DNA from: Adiantum capillus-veneris | Lineage: Eukaryota; Streptophyta; Polypodiopsida; Polypodiales; Pteridaceae | DNA: 64,000 nt | Direction: 5' to 3' | NCBI GenBank assembly: GCA_014529385.2 | Contig: CM043971.1 | Coordinates: 93,721,840 to 93,785,839, forward strand | In this document: positions 21,392 through 31,955 of the stretch, one piece after another | How the letters are laid out: every line of letters begins with the position of its first letter | Position numbering within the stretch: position 1 is the stretch's first letter | Made by a program: the position numbers and the translations under genes | Notes under the pieces: model-generated | What the model was told of the DNA's origin: nothing | The model's database searches: none | The model's input: the letters and a program-made list of their open reading frames with translations, nothing else

Positions 21392-23473
21392 CCGTGCATT
21401 GGTCGCCAACCAAGTCATTCTGGCTATAGTATGGTATACGGCCTCTTGTTGGATGTTACATTCCGGTGTGATAACTTAGCTCCGCCGACTAGTGAGGAAC
21501 TTTTTATGGAGTGGCACAGATGGGACTATTGATACTCGTGCTCGAGTTCGCTGGTCCACGATCATTCGTCCTAGGTCAGAGGGAGGCCATGGCATTATTG
21601 ATCCAGAGTTACAGAGCCGCGTACTTCTTACCAAGCTTATTGTTCGGGGTCTTTTTCTCGGCCAAGAACCTTGGAAGATGCTTCTTTAGGCTGCTCTTTG
21701 CACAGTGACTCCACGACTCGGCACTAGAGATGGTCATACTTGGCATTCAGGGTATCGTTTTCTCTTTACGGATGCCCCCTTGTCCACTTCCACCCTCTCA
21801 CCCTTTCTCCGATCGCTCCTTCAGATTTGGGTTTCCATGAGACTGGCTATCGTATGCTCACCTCCCTCATGTCGTGAGGAGATTGAGCGCCAGCCTCTCA
21901 TTTGGAATGCTACAGTTCTTGATTCTTCGGTTAATCCACCTCGTCAGCTTGGAGAGAGGACTCACATTGATTGGGCTGCTTGGGACTCTGGCCCTGCTGC
22001 CTCTATGTAGTTGTTTCATGAGACACGTATGCTGGATGCAGATTTTGTGGCAGAACATTATGACATTGGTCGCGGGGTGCCAGACAGACTGCTTGAGATT
22101 GATTCTGCCGTTCCTTCACAGTGGGATGCAGTCATGCGAGGCACGGTTCAGATACCCCCTCATTGTGGCTAGGAAGGCCTCTTTGACCAGAGCACTCTCT
22201 TATTAGTTCGTTTGGACACCATGCTATTCACAGTTGATACTGACAACTCTCAGGGGATTCATGCTAGATTGACATATGCTGCCACTTCTCCACTACTTAT
22301 CTCCCCCGGCGCTCGATGGGAGGCCATACGAGTAGTTGGCTCACGCGGAAGCGTCGTTGTGTTGACCCCCGTTTTACTTCTGCTGATGCTGCACTTTGGA
22401 GGCTTTGGGTGTGGGAGGGCCGTGCCCTATCGCAGCTTTATTGGGACCCAGGAGAGTGGCATTGGCCTCACTCAGACCCCACAGGTGCACCTGTATCCTT
22501 CTTTGAGTACACTGTCAGGATTGGAAGATTAGCATTGATGAGACAGCAAACAAAGCAGCCCACTCGTATGCGTTTCTGGTTACATTCAGGCCTCTCCTAT
22601 GCCTATCTGCAGTAGTTTTGGTTCGCCATCTGGGATTTACATGTTGCTCGTCGTATTTCCTTTTTCATGTGGATGATTGCTCATGCGGGACTACCAGTTG
22701 GGACTTGGCTAGCTACTATGGGTCATGATCCCTTATGTACTCGCTGCCCTTTGCGCCAACTTGAGTCACCTGCCCGCTGTCTTTGGTCATGCTCAGCTTC
22801 CCATGTAGTGTGGCTTGCAGTTTGCTCTCTACTCAGCAGAACAGGTGTTCAGCATGGATTTCTTACTTTGGGATCTGTCTCATGGTTGATGCCGATGCCC
22901 AACCCGCATCTTTTCTACGAGGGCTCAGCCACAGATCCAGCCTTCATGCTTACCTCGACTGGTTATCGGCGAGGGACTTTGGCTATGCTACCACAGATTG
23001 CTTGGCAGGGGGATACTCAGACACGTGATGCAGTTTTCTCAGTCATCACTAGTATTACACTATGGAATATTTGGAGAGCTCGTTGTCTTCACATTCTCAG
23101 TGCGGCTCCACAGCTCCTTCAGGATATCCTCACTGCCATTTGGCTGGACATCATTCACACCCTGATTTGGCAGTGGGATTCGTCCTCCGGTACATCTAGA
23201 GCAGTCGAGGCTTGTCGATTTGCCTTCCTTCGGCGTTGGGCAAGATCCCCACTCTTCTTCACACTGATAGGTGGTCAGATTACTTGTCATTATGCCCCTC
23301 CTCAATGGTTTCTCCTCCACTCCTCACACCGACCACCATGAGATTGTTCTAGTCGAGTAGTCACTATAGTGGCTCTCCTCCTTACATTCAGCTTGTACAC
23401 CTCACGTGATAGGCTATTTTGGCATCCGCTGGGATTATTTTGTCCTCAGTAATATACAGCCCTGACTTTTTCC

Positions 23474-23478
<5 letters not shown>
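21388..23478 (+). mobile_element. LINE alpha2, 5'-truncated (RT C-terminus to 3' end)
   Basis: It starts abruptly at GRALVANQVILA, the same sequence found at 56028-56240 of LINE alpha4, and continues into sequence that alpha4 has lost. It bears the RT C-terminal region (FLWSGTDG, RVRWSTIIRP), a long connector and the zinc-binding domain. The 3' end runs straight into a GA tract. The reading frame is cut by several stops, for example TAG after AASM at 22008, after HCG, and at 22616. A 5' truncation with a microsatellite on both sides is typical of incomplete target-primed reverse transcription. Confidence 0.85.
22667..23341 (+). pseudogene. LINE alpha2 zinc-binding RT C-terminal domain
   Basis: This 224-residue open stretch contains the zf-RVT pattern of plant L1-type LINEs (SFFMWMIAHAGLPVGTWLATMG, CTRCP, ESPARCLWSC, W), then ITLWNIWRARC and an FLRRWARS block near the C-terminus. 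The domain is the last part of ORF2 and probably binds RNA or DNA during integration. Its upstream continuation (WDLHVARRI) is separated by TAG at 22616, where Gln is plausible. It terminates with TGA at 23339. Confidence 0.8.
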
Positions 23479-23553
<75 letters not shown>

Positions 23554-23569
23554 GATGAGATGAGATGAA
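23479..23569. repeat. (GA)n-(TGAGA)n tract between two convergent LINEs
   Basis: A GA tract (23479-23550) followed by four TGAGA units. It forms the 3' tail of alpha2 (+) and, read on the minus strand (ATCTC/TC), the 3' tail of beta1 (-). Confidence 0.95.
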
Positions 23570-24850
23570 ATGTAATATTAAGGTCTTCAAAAGGCCAAAG
23601 TGACCTATGAGACTAGAAGGTTACATGTGGTGAATCTAATACCAGGTCTGGGTTCAAAAAGTACAAAGAACTGAAAAGAAAATAGTGGGTAGGGGTGGGG
23701 TGAAAGCTGATACAAAGGGAATACAAAGGGTGAGCTGATATAATGGAGCTCTCTGAAAGTCAAGGCATCATATACATATACCTCAATATCCAAAAGGCTA
23801 TAGAGATTCAATGTCCTCCAAGGTAGGCACTCTGTCAGGACGGCTCCTATGTCCCGCCAGTATGGTATGGATCCTCTGTTGCAATCTACGTCGATGTCGA
23901 GAGGACTCCCTCATCCGTGGGCGACGAGACCGCCCCAACTCTATCGCCCAATCAAGTAGTATGCCTATGGTGTTGTTATGTTGTGGGGGCTGCTCGAACT
24001 CCTCTGTCTGTGACTGAAAGAAATCTGTAATCTTCCGCTGTCGCTGGAACTCTCTCATTGTGCCCCTCTTCAAAAGGTCCTCTCTGTGTTTGCGAATCTC
24101 CAGTAAGTATAATCCGAGGCATCTCTGATCCTGGTATCTCATGACTCTAGAAAGTGGCCCAAAACCCTCTCTGAATAGACAGTGAAAGCGGCCTCGTATC
24201 TCATACTATACTTGGGAGTGACATATGTAATGTAGCTCTGTCTCTGGCTCTATCTGGCACACCTGACAAATACTGGACTCAGCGGGTACTCCTCTAAATC
24301 TGCATGTCTCGATCTCTAGTTGCTGTGAGGATGTGCGTATTTGACCAATAGCACATTTTATCCCGTGGGATAGATGAGTGTCCATGTATTCTGGTCTGAT
24401 CACAAAACTATCCTCCGTGAGTTGGAGAAGATGCTCTCTATAGAAAGTCATCTTTGTACCTAGCTCATGTGTAGGTTGTATCCATGTCCTCTTCGTATCT
24501 GATGAGCCTGGTAATCTCTGCCCTAGCGTGGGAGATGGAGGGTGCATCCAGAGAGTACTGAAATGGGGGTAACCGATCCTTACTAAAGCCATGTAACTAA
24601 AACCAAGATGCCATCTCTGCATACCAACATGATCTATCTCCCTGCAATGCCATCTGTCGCGAAGACTCTAGTGCTAATTGAGCATATTTGTCTCTAGGGA
24701 GAGCCCAAGTGCTATGCATAAATGAAACTGATCGAGTGAGTGCCTCCACTACCAATGGAGGAGCAGCGAGCTCCGCCCTAACAATGCCATGTGGTACCAA
24801 GGCCTTGGCCCTGATCATCTGAGAAATCATAGACACCAAGGGCTTCTCCA
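23570..24850 (-). pseudogene. LINE beta1 ORF2 C-terminal region and 3' UTR
   Basis: Minus strand. 24851-24597 and 24622-24206 hold the region after RT, ending with a zinc-binding block (CQVCQIEPETELHYICHS). 24142-23798 gives a basic, helical tail (EIRKHREDLLKRG). About 230 bases of 3' UTR follow (23570-23797). The three pieces are in different frames, so it is dead. Confidence 0.75.
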
Positions 24851-24857
24851 TACATCT

Positions 24858-25995
24858 CTATCCATTAGTACTGCCAGCTCTGCTATGATGATCAACTGAG
24901 GGCCCCCATATCTCTACTCCGTACAACATGGCCAAAGTGACAAGAGTGTCAAAGAGCCAAAGCTTTGTCCGAGGTTCCTGGAACTGAACCTGCGAACATA
25001 TCCTCTCAAATCTCCCTAATGCTGCATAGGCTCTGGTCAATCGCGTATCTGCTGCACGCCTCGGGGAAAATACTCGACCACTGAAAACCGCCCCAAGATA
25101 AGTGTATGTATCTGCATACTCTGTAGTCTCTCGACCATATGTGAAAGTGGGGGCGGAACTCCTTACCCACTGCGCCGTGGTGCTAAACACCATTACCTTG
25201 GTCTTACCAAGGTTCCCAGACAATCCACTGTCCCGTGCAAATATATGCAATGCATCCAAATGACGCTGCATCCCCTCTGGAAAATATGAGATCAGCACAA
25301 TATCATCGGCATATAATAGCAACGGAATCCATGTCCCTGCAAGCTGAGCACCTTTATCACCCTCTGTCTGTACATAATCTGAAAACTCATCTACATATAT
25401 CCCAAAGAGAATCGGAGATAGGGGACAACCCTGCTTCACCCCAATGGTGGAGTGAACCATGTCGGACATGCCCTGAGTAGTGCGTACCTGTCCTACCACT
25501 GTCCTGTATAAGATCCCCCAGATCAGCTCTGTGGGCACCCTCATGTCTTGCAATCTGCGTATGAGTCTGGCTCGTGGAACTGTATCAAAGGCTTTGCGGA
25601 AGTCCACAAAGCTGCAATATATCCTCCTGCCATGGTGTCTACTCTCCTCAATAATGGCTCTGAGTGTCAAAATCTGAGAATTGATGCATATAGCCTAGCC
25701 GGAGTGTGACCAACCATGATGGTTCGGTAATTCCGGGAAGCATAGGATCTCCCGACTTGAAGATAGGCACAATAGTGGACATACTCCAAGTCTCAGGGAA
25801 ACCCTTATACATGACTCTATTAAACATCATAGCAAGAGGCTCTGCAAGCATATCTCTGGCATGGATAAAGTGCTCTGCCACCAGACCATCATGATCCTGT
25901 GCTCTTTCTGTCTTCATCTTGTCAAAGGCTTTCCTTACCCTCTTAGCAGTAAAGAAAGTACATGTTTCTGGGCATGACTCTGGAGGGTCAGGCAA
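24858..25995 (-). pseudogene. LINE beta1 ORF2 reverse transcriptase
   Basis: Minus strand. 25995-25730 has the fingers region (FTAKRVRKAFDKMK, MYKGFPETWSMSTIVPIFKSG) and, in another frame, RNYRTIMVGHTPARLYASIL. 25670-24858 has the palm: FVDFRKAFDTVPR (catalytic Asp), GVKQGCPLSPILFGIYVDEF, YADDIVLIS (catalytic YADD) and GKTKVM. Comparison with LINE beta2 shows that about 40 residues between YASIL and LRAIIEE are missing, with a frameshift. It is a different lineage from the alpha LINEs (FADD, VRQGCPLAAYLY). Confidence 0.88.
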
Positions 25996-27355
25996 AGGTG
26001 GCTGCCCCGATGCTGTATAGAGAGATGTAGCATATTCCCCCCATGTCTCTGTGGAAGTATGACTGGCGGTGGAGAGTGCTCATTGAAAAGCCTCCATGCC
26101 TCACTAGAGTCCTGACTCATAAACAACTGATACAGACCACACTCTAATTGAGATAGGTAAGCCCTCTTCTTTGGTCGCACTAGGCGGCGAAAGATAATCC
26201 GTGACTGTCTATGTGTAGTAGTACCCATGAGCACCTCTGTCTGTAATCTGATCCTCGTGTCTCTACACTCCTCATCATACCAACTGTTCTAAGGCATGCT
26301 CCCAGATAGTCTTCGTGTAGGTTGGCTGTGGGGATATGCCTCTGATGTTGCATCATGGAGCGTCTCTGTCAGAATCTGGGTGAACTCATCTAGTGGTTGT
26401 CCTGGCTTCTGAGTGCATAGCTGCATGTATATCTCATCAGTGTACACGGGATCCGTCTCCCTTGTGAAGGTATACCGAGTATGTGTGGAGGCCTCCCCCA
26501 ATGGAGCTATGTTGAACTGGAGCGATAGAGTGAAAGACAAGATAGCATGATCGAGTGCTACCCCAACCGGCCTAGTTTCCACCATGAAATCCTGAAAGGA
26601 AGGAATGAGTCCTGGCGGAGCCATAACATAATCCATTGTACTAGCGCCATGCCGATGTGGAAAGCATGTAAAATTACCTGCTGCAGGGAATCTCTGTAGG
26701 CCATTCAAAATGGCCAATCCATGTGCAGTCCCCATATCAATCAAGTATCTGCCATACTCAGTGCGCTCCTCATCCTGTGATAATCTAGACATGCCCATTT
26801 CTGTAATATCAAGCTTCCGTATCAACTCCTCTGAGGTGTCATAGAATACTGTATGGTGATGGGCATTCCTAGCATTGAACTCCCCCAAGATAATAATGTC
26901 GCCATCTCTGGAAAACTCCCATATATCATCATCCAAAATAGAGAAGGGGGACTGTCCTCTAGTTGATGCATATACTGACGTACTAGGAGGGAAATAGCAA
27001 ATAGTGATGAAGAGATATTTGCCGGTCTCTGCCTTCAGTCTCACCCACATGTACCTAGCATGCTCATCCCTCCGAGCTATATGTATCAGAGACTGTAGCT
27101 CCTCCTTGAATAAGACTGCCACTCCTCCTGAACCTCGTCCTCTATGCTCTGATCGACTCGCCTGTCTGCAAGTTGTCTTCCATCCGTATCCACTCACATG
27201 GGGCATGGACTGCCCCGGGGCCTGATGCGTCTCGGAGTAGAAAATGATGTCTCTCCTGTGAAACTATCCTCAAAGGCCCCTACATCAAGGCGCAAAGATC
27301 CATTATAATTCCATGTAGCCACTCTGAGTGTGGTCCCACAGGTTTCGCACCGTCA
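25996..27355 (-). pseudogene. LINE beta1 ORF2 AP-endonuclease
   Basis: Minus strand. It opens near 27345 with TLRVATWNYNGSLRLDVGAFED (split here by a frameshift), then a 305-residue frame at 27206-26289: RGSGGVAVLFKEEL, CYFPPSTSVY, GDIIILGEFNARN (GDFN motif), STMDYVMAPPG, GVALDHAILSF (SDH-like). 26234-25935 is the linker to RT. The endonuclease fold is nearly complete. The 5' end is cut by the insertion of element B at 27356-27360. Confidence 0.85.
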
Positions 27356-27360
27356 TGCAG
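27356..27360. repeat. Left target-site duplication of element B
   Basis: tgcag, matched by tgcgg at 34519-34523 (4 of 5, one transition). Removing the element rejoins the minus-strand ORF1 end and ORF2 start of LINE beta1. Confidence 0.75.
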
Positions 27361-28499
27361 TGTCACGTGACACATCCAACCCTATGTGTCCGTGGACAAG
27401 CTACACCATAACAGGGTTTCCGTCAGTCCAGTCAGTCTAGATTAGAAGTGATCTGGCACTTTTTGTGAGTCTATTTGTAGGCCGTGCATGCCCAGTCACT
27501 TAGTATAGATGCATATCCTCTGGTTGCACACAGCATGATCATTAGTATTCCCATCAGAATCCATCAGATTCCATCAGGGGAATTTTCCAGTGCATTTAGC
27601 CTATTTTCCCTATTTTTGACATTTTTCACTTATTAATTTAAGTGACTTTCCAACAAAAGTAGGTAGGGTATTTTGGGTAAGAAAATATATAAGCAAACCA
27701 AAGTTAGCACTAAATGGCAGATGAGCCAGGAGTACAGTAGGCCTTTGGCAACAGGTCCTTCCCTCTCTCAGCAAGAACCATCAAGAAACCACTAGCCTTG
27801 GCGTTTTCCCCTTCCATCAGCCATAGCGTTTTCGTGCATCATTGCCAACCCTTGCCCTGGCGTTTTTGGCAAATACGGCGCAGCTTCATAGCCTCAAAAT
27901 CAGCGTTTCATCATTGATAGAAGGCTGCCAACACAGCGTTTTCAGAAGCAGATAAAGCCTGCGTTTTCAGCACTAAATCACAGCAGGACAGCAGCGTTTT
28001 CAGCCGTAAAACACAGCAGCATCTCAGCGTTTTTCATCAGGCAAATTAGCGTTTTTCAGCAGCACCAAAACAGCCCCGAAAATCAGCATTTTACTTGTAG
28101 CAGATTTCGCGTTTTTGGACAGCAGTTAGAACCATCCCATTTTCGGCCCTATTGTCGTCATCGCCATCCCGGTTGTTGTCGTCGACATAGCCTAGATTTG
28201 CAGCAGTTTTATGCATCATCATTGTACCCGTTTGTGCAATCAATCGTAGACCACTCTCGCCAACGAGAGTGGGGCCTTTGGAGGAGGGTTTTAAAACGTC
28301 TCTGGTGTCGTATCTCTCTTCTCTCTATCTTTAAGTCTCATACACTTGCACGCACAGTGTCCACTCATTTTGTTCGTGATCATAGCACTCTCCATTAAGA
28401 ACGGAAGGCTCTCCCTTTTATAAGAACTAAAAGGAACCTTGAGCAAATATGGTTCACTCATCTTGAGAAAGAACAACATTCATTCCACTGCACTTTACA
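27361..28499 (+). repeat. Element B 5' LTR
   Basis: Starts with the palindrome TGTCACGTGACA (contains CACGTG) and ends TTTACA. A TATA box (tatataag) is at 27686-27693. Downstream of it, in what should be the transcribed R/U5 part, the motif GCGTTTT occurs about ten times between 27798 and 28115. The CACGTG core is a plant G-box. Confidence 0.9.
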
Positions 28500-28500
28500 T

Positions 28501-28512
28501 TGGTATCAGAGC
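28501..28512 (+). promoter_or_regulatory. Element B primer-binding site
   Basis: TGGTATCAGAGC, an exact match to the plant initiator-Met tRNA primer site, one base after the LTR. Confidence 0.95.
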
Positions 28513-28855
28513 TTTGGCAGTGTTCTGTATCACTCAAGGAAAGAACCACAAGAATCACAAGATTTTTTTTTTTGCTTGTTGCGGTCGCACGAACCCAAGT
28601 TCGCTTGGGCGTGTCAATTCCTAATCGTGTTTTTTGAAGAGTGACAGGAATCCCAAGAAAGAAGGGCTTGTCCAGCCTCCCCTTGTGTCTCTTTCCACTC
28701 ATTGAGAGTGGACCGTGCACTTAGCGGCCGGCCAATCGACGTGAGGTGGGAAAAAGCAACCTTGGTGTGAGCGCAAGGCCGCCAAGGGGTGCACTCGCGG
28801 AAAGGAGTAGAACTCGGGTGAAGAGAAGATCCTTCTCAAACACGGTTTGCAAGCG

Positions 28856-28950
28856 AAAGAAAACCTCAAGAACCTCAAGACCCTCAAGAACCCAAGAACC
28901 CAAGACCCTCAAGAACCCAAGTTCCTCGTGAACTTAAGAACCAAAGATCA
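28856..28950 (+). repeat. Leader repeat (CAAGAACC-type) of element B
   Basis: Short imperfect repeats of caagaaccc/caagaccct directly upstream of the gag start. The same tract occurs in element E (about 37305-37380) and, longer and inverted, in element D (about 40835-40980). It is untranslated or encodes the N-terminal Lys/Asn/Pro-rich stretch seen in another frame. Confidence 0.75.
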
Positions 28951-28956
28951 TAGTGC

Positions 28957-30480
28957 ATGGTCGTCACCCGAAGCGGAATGGATACTTCGCATACAAGTGA
29001 TGAGCATGAGAGAGGCGACGAAGAGTTCTCCCCACCAAGAGATTTTTCCGACCCTCCCCCTTCGCCATCTACGCCACGAGTTGTATCAACTTCTATGGAG
29101 GCGATGGTCAAGTCGATGTTGGACATGATGGCACAACAATAAGAAACGAATCGAGTGGCGTTGGCACAACTAGCAAGCAAAGCAGAACAATAGGAAGCTA
29201 AGGACTGCGAGCGCGATGAAAGAAAGGAAAGAATTGCCGCACAACAAGAAGCAAATCGCATTGCTTTAGAACGCGAGCGCGACGAACGAAAAGAAAGAAA
29301 AGAACAAAGAAAGGAGGAAGCGGCAACACGAAGCGCGGCCTTGGAGGCCGAGCGTGCCGCTAAAAGAGTGGCCTTGGAGATCAAGCATGGGGCTCAACGA
29401 GAACTACGCACTCAAGAATTGATTCCAAGTACTTGCCTCGAAATCCGAACCAGCCAAAGATCGTGGGAGTTCCTCAAGTGGCGCAAGCCACGATGCGGAT
29501 TCCAACCATCTAGTCACAGAGAAGTTGACTTTCAGTAAGTATGATGGTAAGATGGATGCTACGGTTATTTATTCTTGATTGCATCAATTTAATGCTTATT
29601 TTGCGACAACTAAGAAGACAGGGAATAGCAAGGTATTGACGGCAGTTATGTACCTTGCCGGTGATGCCATTAATTGGTATCACGCATGGCAAGAGGCACA
29701 GTTATCCGCGCACCTAGAGGAAGCCGACGAACTCACGCCCCTGTTCTTCAATTGGGCTGATTTCCAAGACAAGCTCAAGGCGCGGTTTATGCCACCTCAG
29801 TACCTTGCACGATTGAAGGACGATTGGCGCGCTCTCAAGCAAAATGGTATGCCGGTTATGTCTTTTTCTAATCGTGTTTTGCAGCTAGGTACCCAATTAC
29901 GCAAGTCGGATGATGAACGCAAAGAGGCATTCCTTTATGGATTGGACGAATATATCAAGTACGATGTCGAGGTGCTCGATCCAATCGATCTCAACAAGGC
30001 GGTAGCGATTGCTCTCGCACAGGAGATGAAGCACAACAAGTGAAAGCCTAAGGAGAACAAGACGTCCACAAGTACTTCGCAGACTTCTCAGAACCCTCAG
30101 AACGGTAAGAACGGTAAGAATGGTAACTCTTCTAACCAATCTTTCAGCAGTCTCTCAGAAAAGAATTCTTCCAATGAATCTAAGGGTAAGGCTAACACAA
30201 TTGCTAAACCTAAGCTTACTCTAGATGAAAAGGTAGCACAAGGAATTGTAGGAGGATATATCACGTCGGAAGAGCAAAGCACTTATTCTAAGGAAGGTCG
30301 TTGTTTTCATTGTCACATTAAGGGTCACATAAAAAGAACATGTCCTAAGCTTGAATCGAATGAATCTAAAGAATCCACAGAACCCACGTCCTCTGTCAAT
30401 GCAATTAATGATAACACGAGTGTGTCCCAAGTTTCTCATTACTCTCCCATTGGTGATTCTCTCATTAAATGTTATGGTCA
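28957..30480 (+). pseudogene. gag: Element B gag
   Basis: ATG at 28957 (MVVTRSGMDTS) follows the leader. An acidic N-terminus and a long charged coiled-coil (29150-29420) precede the Gag core (29579-30043: FNAYFATTKK, GDAINWYHAWQEAQL, ARFMPPQYLARLKDDWRAL). A CCHC knuckle is at 30302-30343 (CFHCHIKGHIKRTC). Breaks: TAA 29140 and TAG 29191 (Gln context), a frameshift near 29425, TGA 29575 (TGG in element E), TGA 30041 (GGA in element E). The frame then runs on into protease. Confidence 0.85.
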
Positions 30481-30493
30481 TATGACGGGGTAG

Positions 30494-30905
30494 CGTTTTG
30501 TCATATTGTTTGACCCAGGTAGTATGCATGATGTGATCAGTCCCTCTCTTGTTGAGAGAGCCCGCCTAGAAGCTAGTCAGAGATCTCCTATCGAGGTCTC
30601 TGGCTTTGTTCCCGGTATGGACGCTCTCATCACGGAGGAGTGCCTTGATGTATTGTTTGCAATTCAAAAAGCTGCCGTCACTAGAAGATTTGTTGTCTCT
30701 CCTCTCTTAGGATGTGATATGATTTTGGGCATTCGATGGTTTCGTGATGCTAACCCTCTCATTGATTGGGAGGCTAACACTTTCACTCTCAATGCCAAAA
30801 GTGATTCTCCCATTGTCATTCATGGAGAGGACATTGTTCATTCTCCATCTCTCATTGCTAATATGCAGGACAAGATTGAACGGATTCATGAGAAGGAGAC
30901 TCTCT
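30494..30905 (+). pseudogene. pro: Element B protease
   Basis: After TAG at 30491 (CAA in element E) the frame is open. The catalytic loop is RFVILFDPGSMHDVIS, again with Pro in place of Ser/Thr. The second motif is GCDMILGIRWFRDANPLIDWE. It matches element E residue by residue until about 30825, then continues in the same frame into the His/Asp-rich region instead of into RT. Confidence 0.82.
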
Positions 30906-31384
30906 CAGTCTCTTTTTCTCCAAAGCATGACACACAGGATTTGCATGATTGTGAGCAGCATGATGATTTGATTGACAATGATCAGCATTATGATTTGCAT
31001 GATAAAGACAAGAATGATGATTTGCATGATCAAGATGTGATTTCTCACAAGCATGATGAGTTGCATGAAGAAGATGTGATTGTTCACAAGGATGATGTGT
31101 TAGTTGATGCTTTTTCTAGCGAAACTAACCTCGTTGCAGATTCGATCAATCACGAAGTATCGATCTTGGCTCTCGAGCGTAGGTCCAATGAACCCTCACA
31201 GGAAGTATTATGTGTTCGCATGATTAGTACACACGCATTGTTCGAGTGTTTCATTCGTGATCGTTTCCTGTATTTTTGTCAGCATCTTTATGTGATCCCT
31301 TTTCCTAAGCATGACATATTGTATGTTGAGCACGTTTCTCTCATGGATGAGCACGAATGTATGCGGATTTCTCCGAAAAGTTGA
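30906..31384 (+). pseudogene. Element B His/Asp-rich region replacing RT-integrase
   Basis: In frame with protease. A run of imperfect 9-13-residue repeats built on HDDL/LHD (about 30925-31110) is followed by a ~90-residue unique block (DSINHEVSILAL, VLCVRMISTHALFECFIRDRFLYF, IPFPKHDILYVEHVSLM). The same protein is present in element D, where it is longer and less broken. I recognise no family. The repeats could bind metal or act as a flexible acidic linker; this is speculation. The frame is lost at 31382 by a 1-base deletion relative to D. Confidence 0.75.
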
Positions 31385-31943
31385 AAAGTATGTATGTAAG
31401 GAAGTCACATTCCATGTCTCTTTCTTGGCATGACACATTCGTAGAACGAGCACATGAAAGTATGAGCACCAAGCATTGGCATTTCTGTTATGAATTGCCA
31501 CAGTTGATTGCTCTAGATAATAAGAGAGATTCGATCTCATTGTTTGCGTGTATGTGGTGAACGGTTTGGCATTCCGTCTATTGGTTCATTTACATTGCAT
31601 GCACAGTCTTTAGAGAAGACAAGATTTTTTCCACTCACTTTACATGGAATGGGTATGTTCATGGTTTTGTGTTGGAAATGGTTTCAGGAATTTTCAGCCA
31701 TGGAGATTCTTGAAGAAGGAAGAAGCACGACTATAGACGAAGTTGAAGCATCGAAGGAGCCACATAAGACTTTGTGTCGCTTTCGGCGCGGCCCAAAGAG
31801 CAAGTGTTGCAGACCTTTATGAAGTTCAAGTACCGCACGACCCACACATCAGAGTGGGCCGGTGAAGAGTTCCTTCCAGGATTCCGGATGCTATTGGCGA
31901 TCTCCCTTGACGCCATACAGTTCGGTACCAGTATTTCACTTTG
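31385..31943 (+). pseudogene. Element B C-terminal unknown block and integrase-type tail
   Basis: This continues the His/Asp protein in shifted frames (SMSLSWHDTFVERAHESM; ERFGIPSIGSFTLHAQSL; LCWKWFQEFSAMEILEEG). From about 31735 the sequence (IDEVEA..., FMKFKYRTTHTSEWAGEEFL, LDAIQFGTSISL, TGA at 31941) matches the C-terminal end of the element E polyprotein (about 46225-46446). So the 3' end of pol was kept although its catalytic part was lost. Confidence 0.7.
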
Positions 31944-31955
31944 AAAAGGAGGGGA
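31944..31955 (+). promoter_or_regulatory. Element B polypurine tract
   Basis: aaaaggagggga directly before TGTCACGTGACA. Elements D and E have the same tract. Confidence 0.9.

Noticed and set aside
28501-28512. tRNA gene suggested by TGGTATCAGAGC and similar sites
   Set aside because: Only the 12-18 base primer complement is present, at the LTR border; no cloverleaf can be formed.
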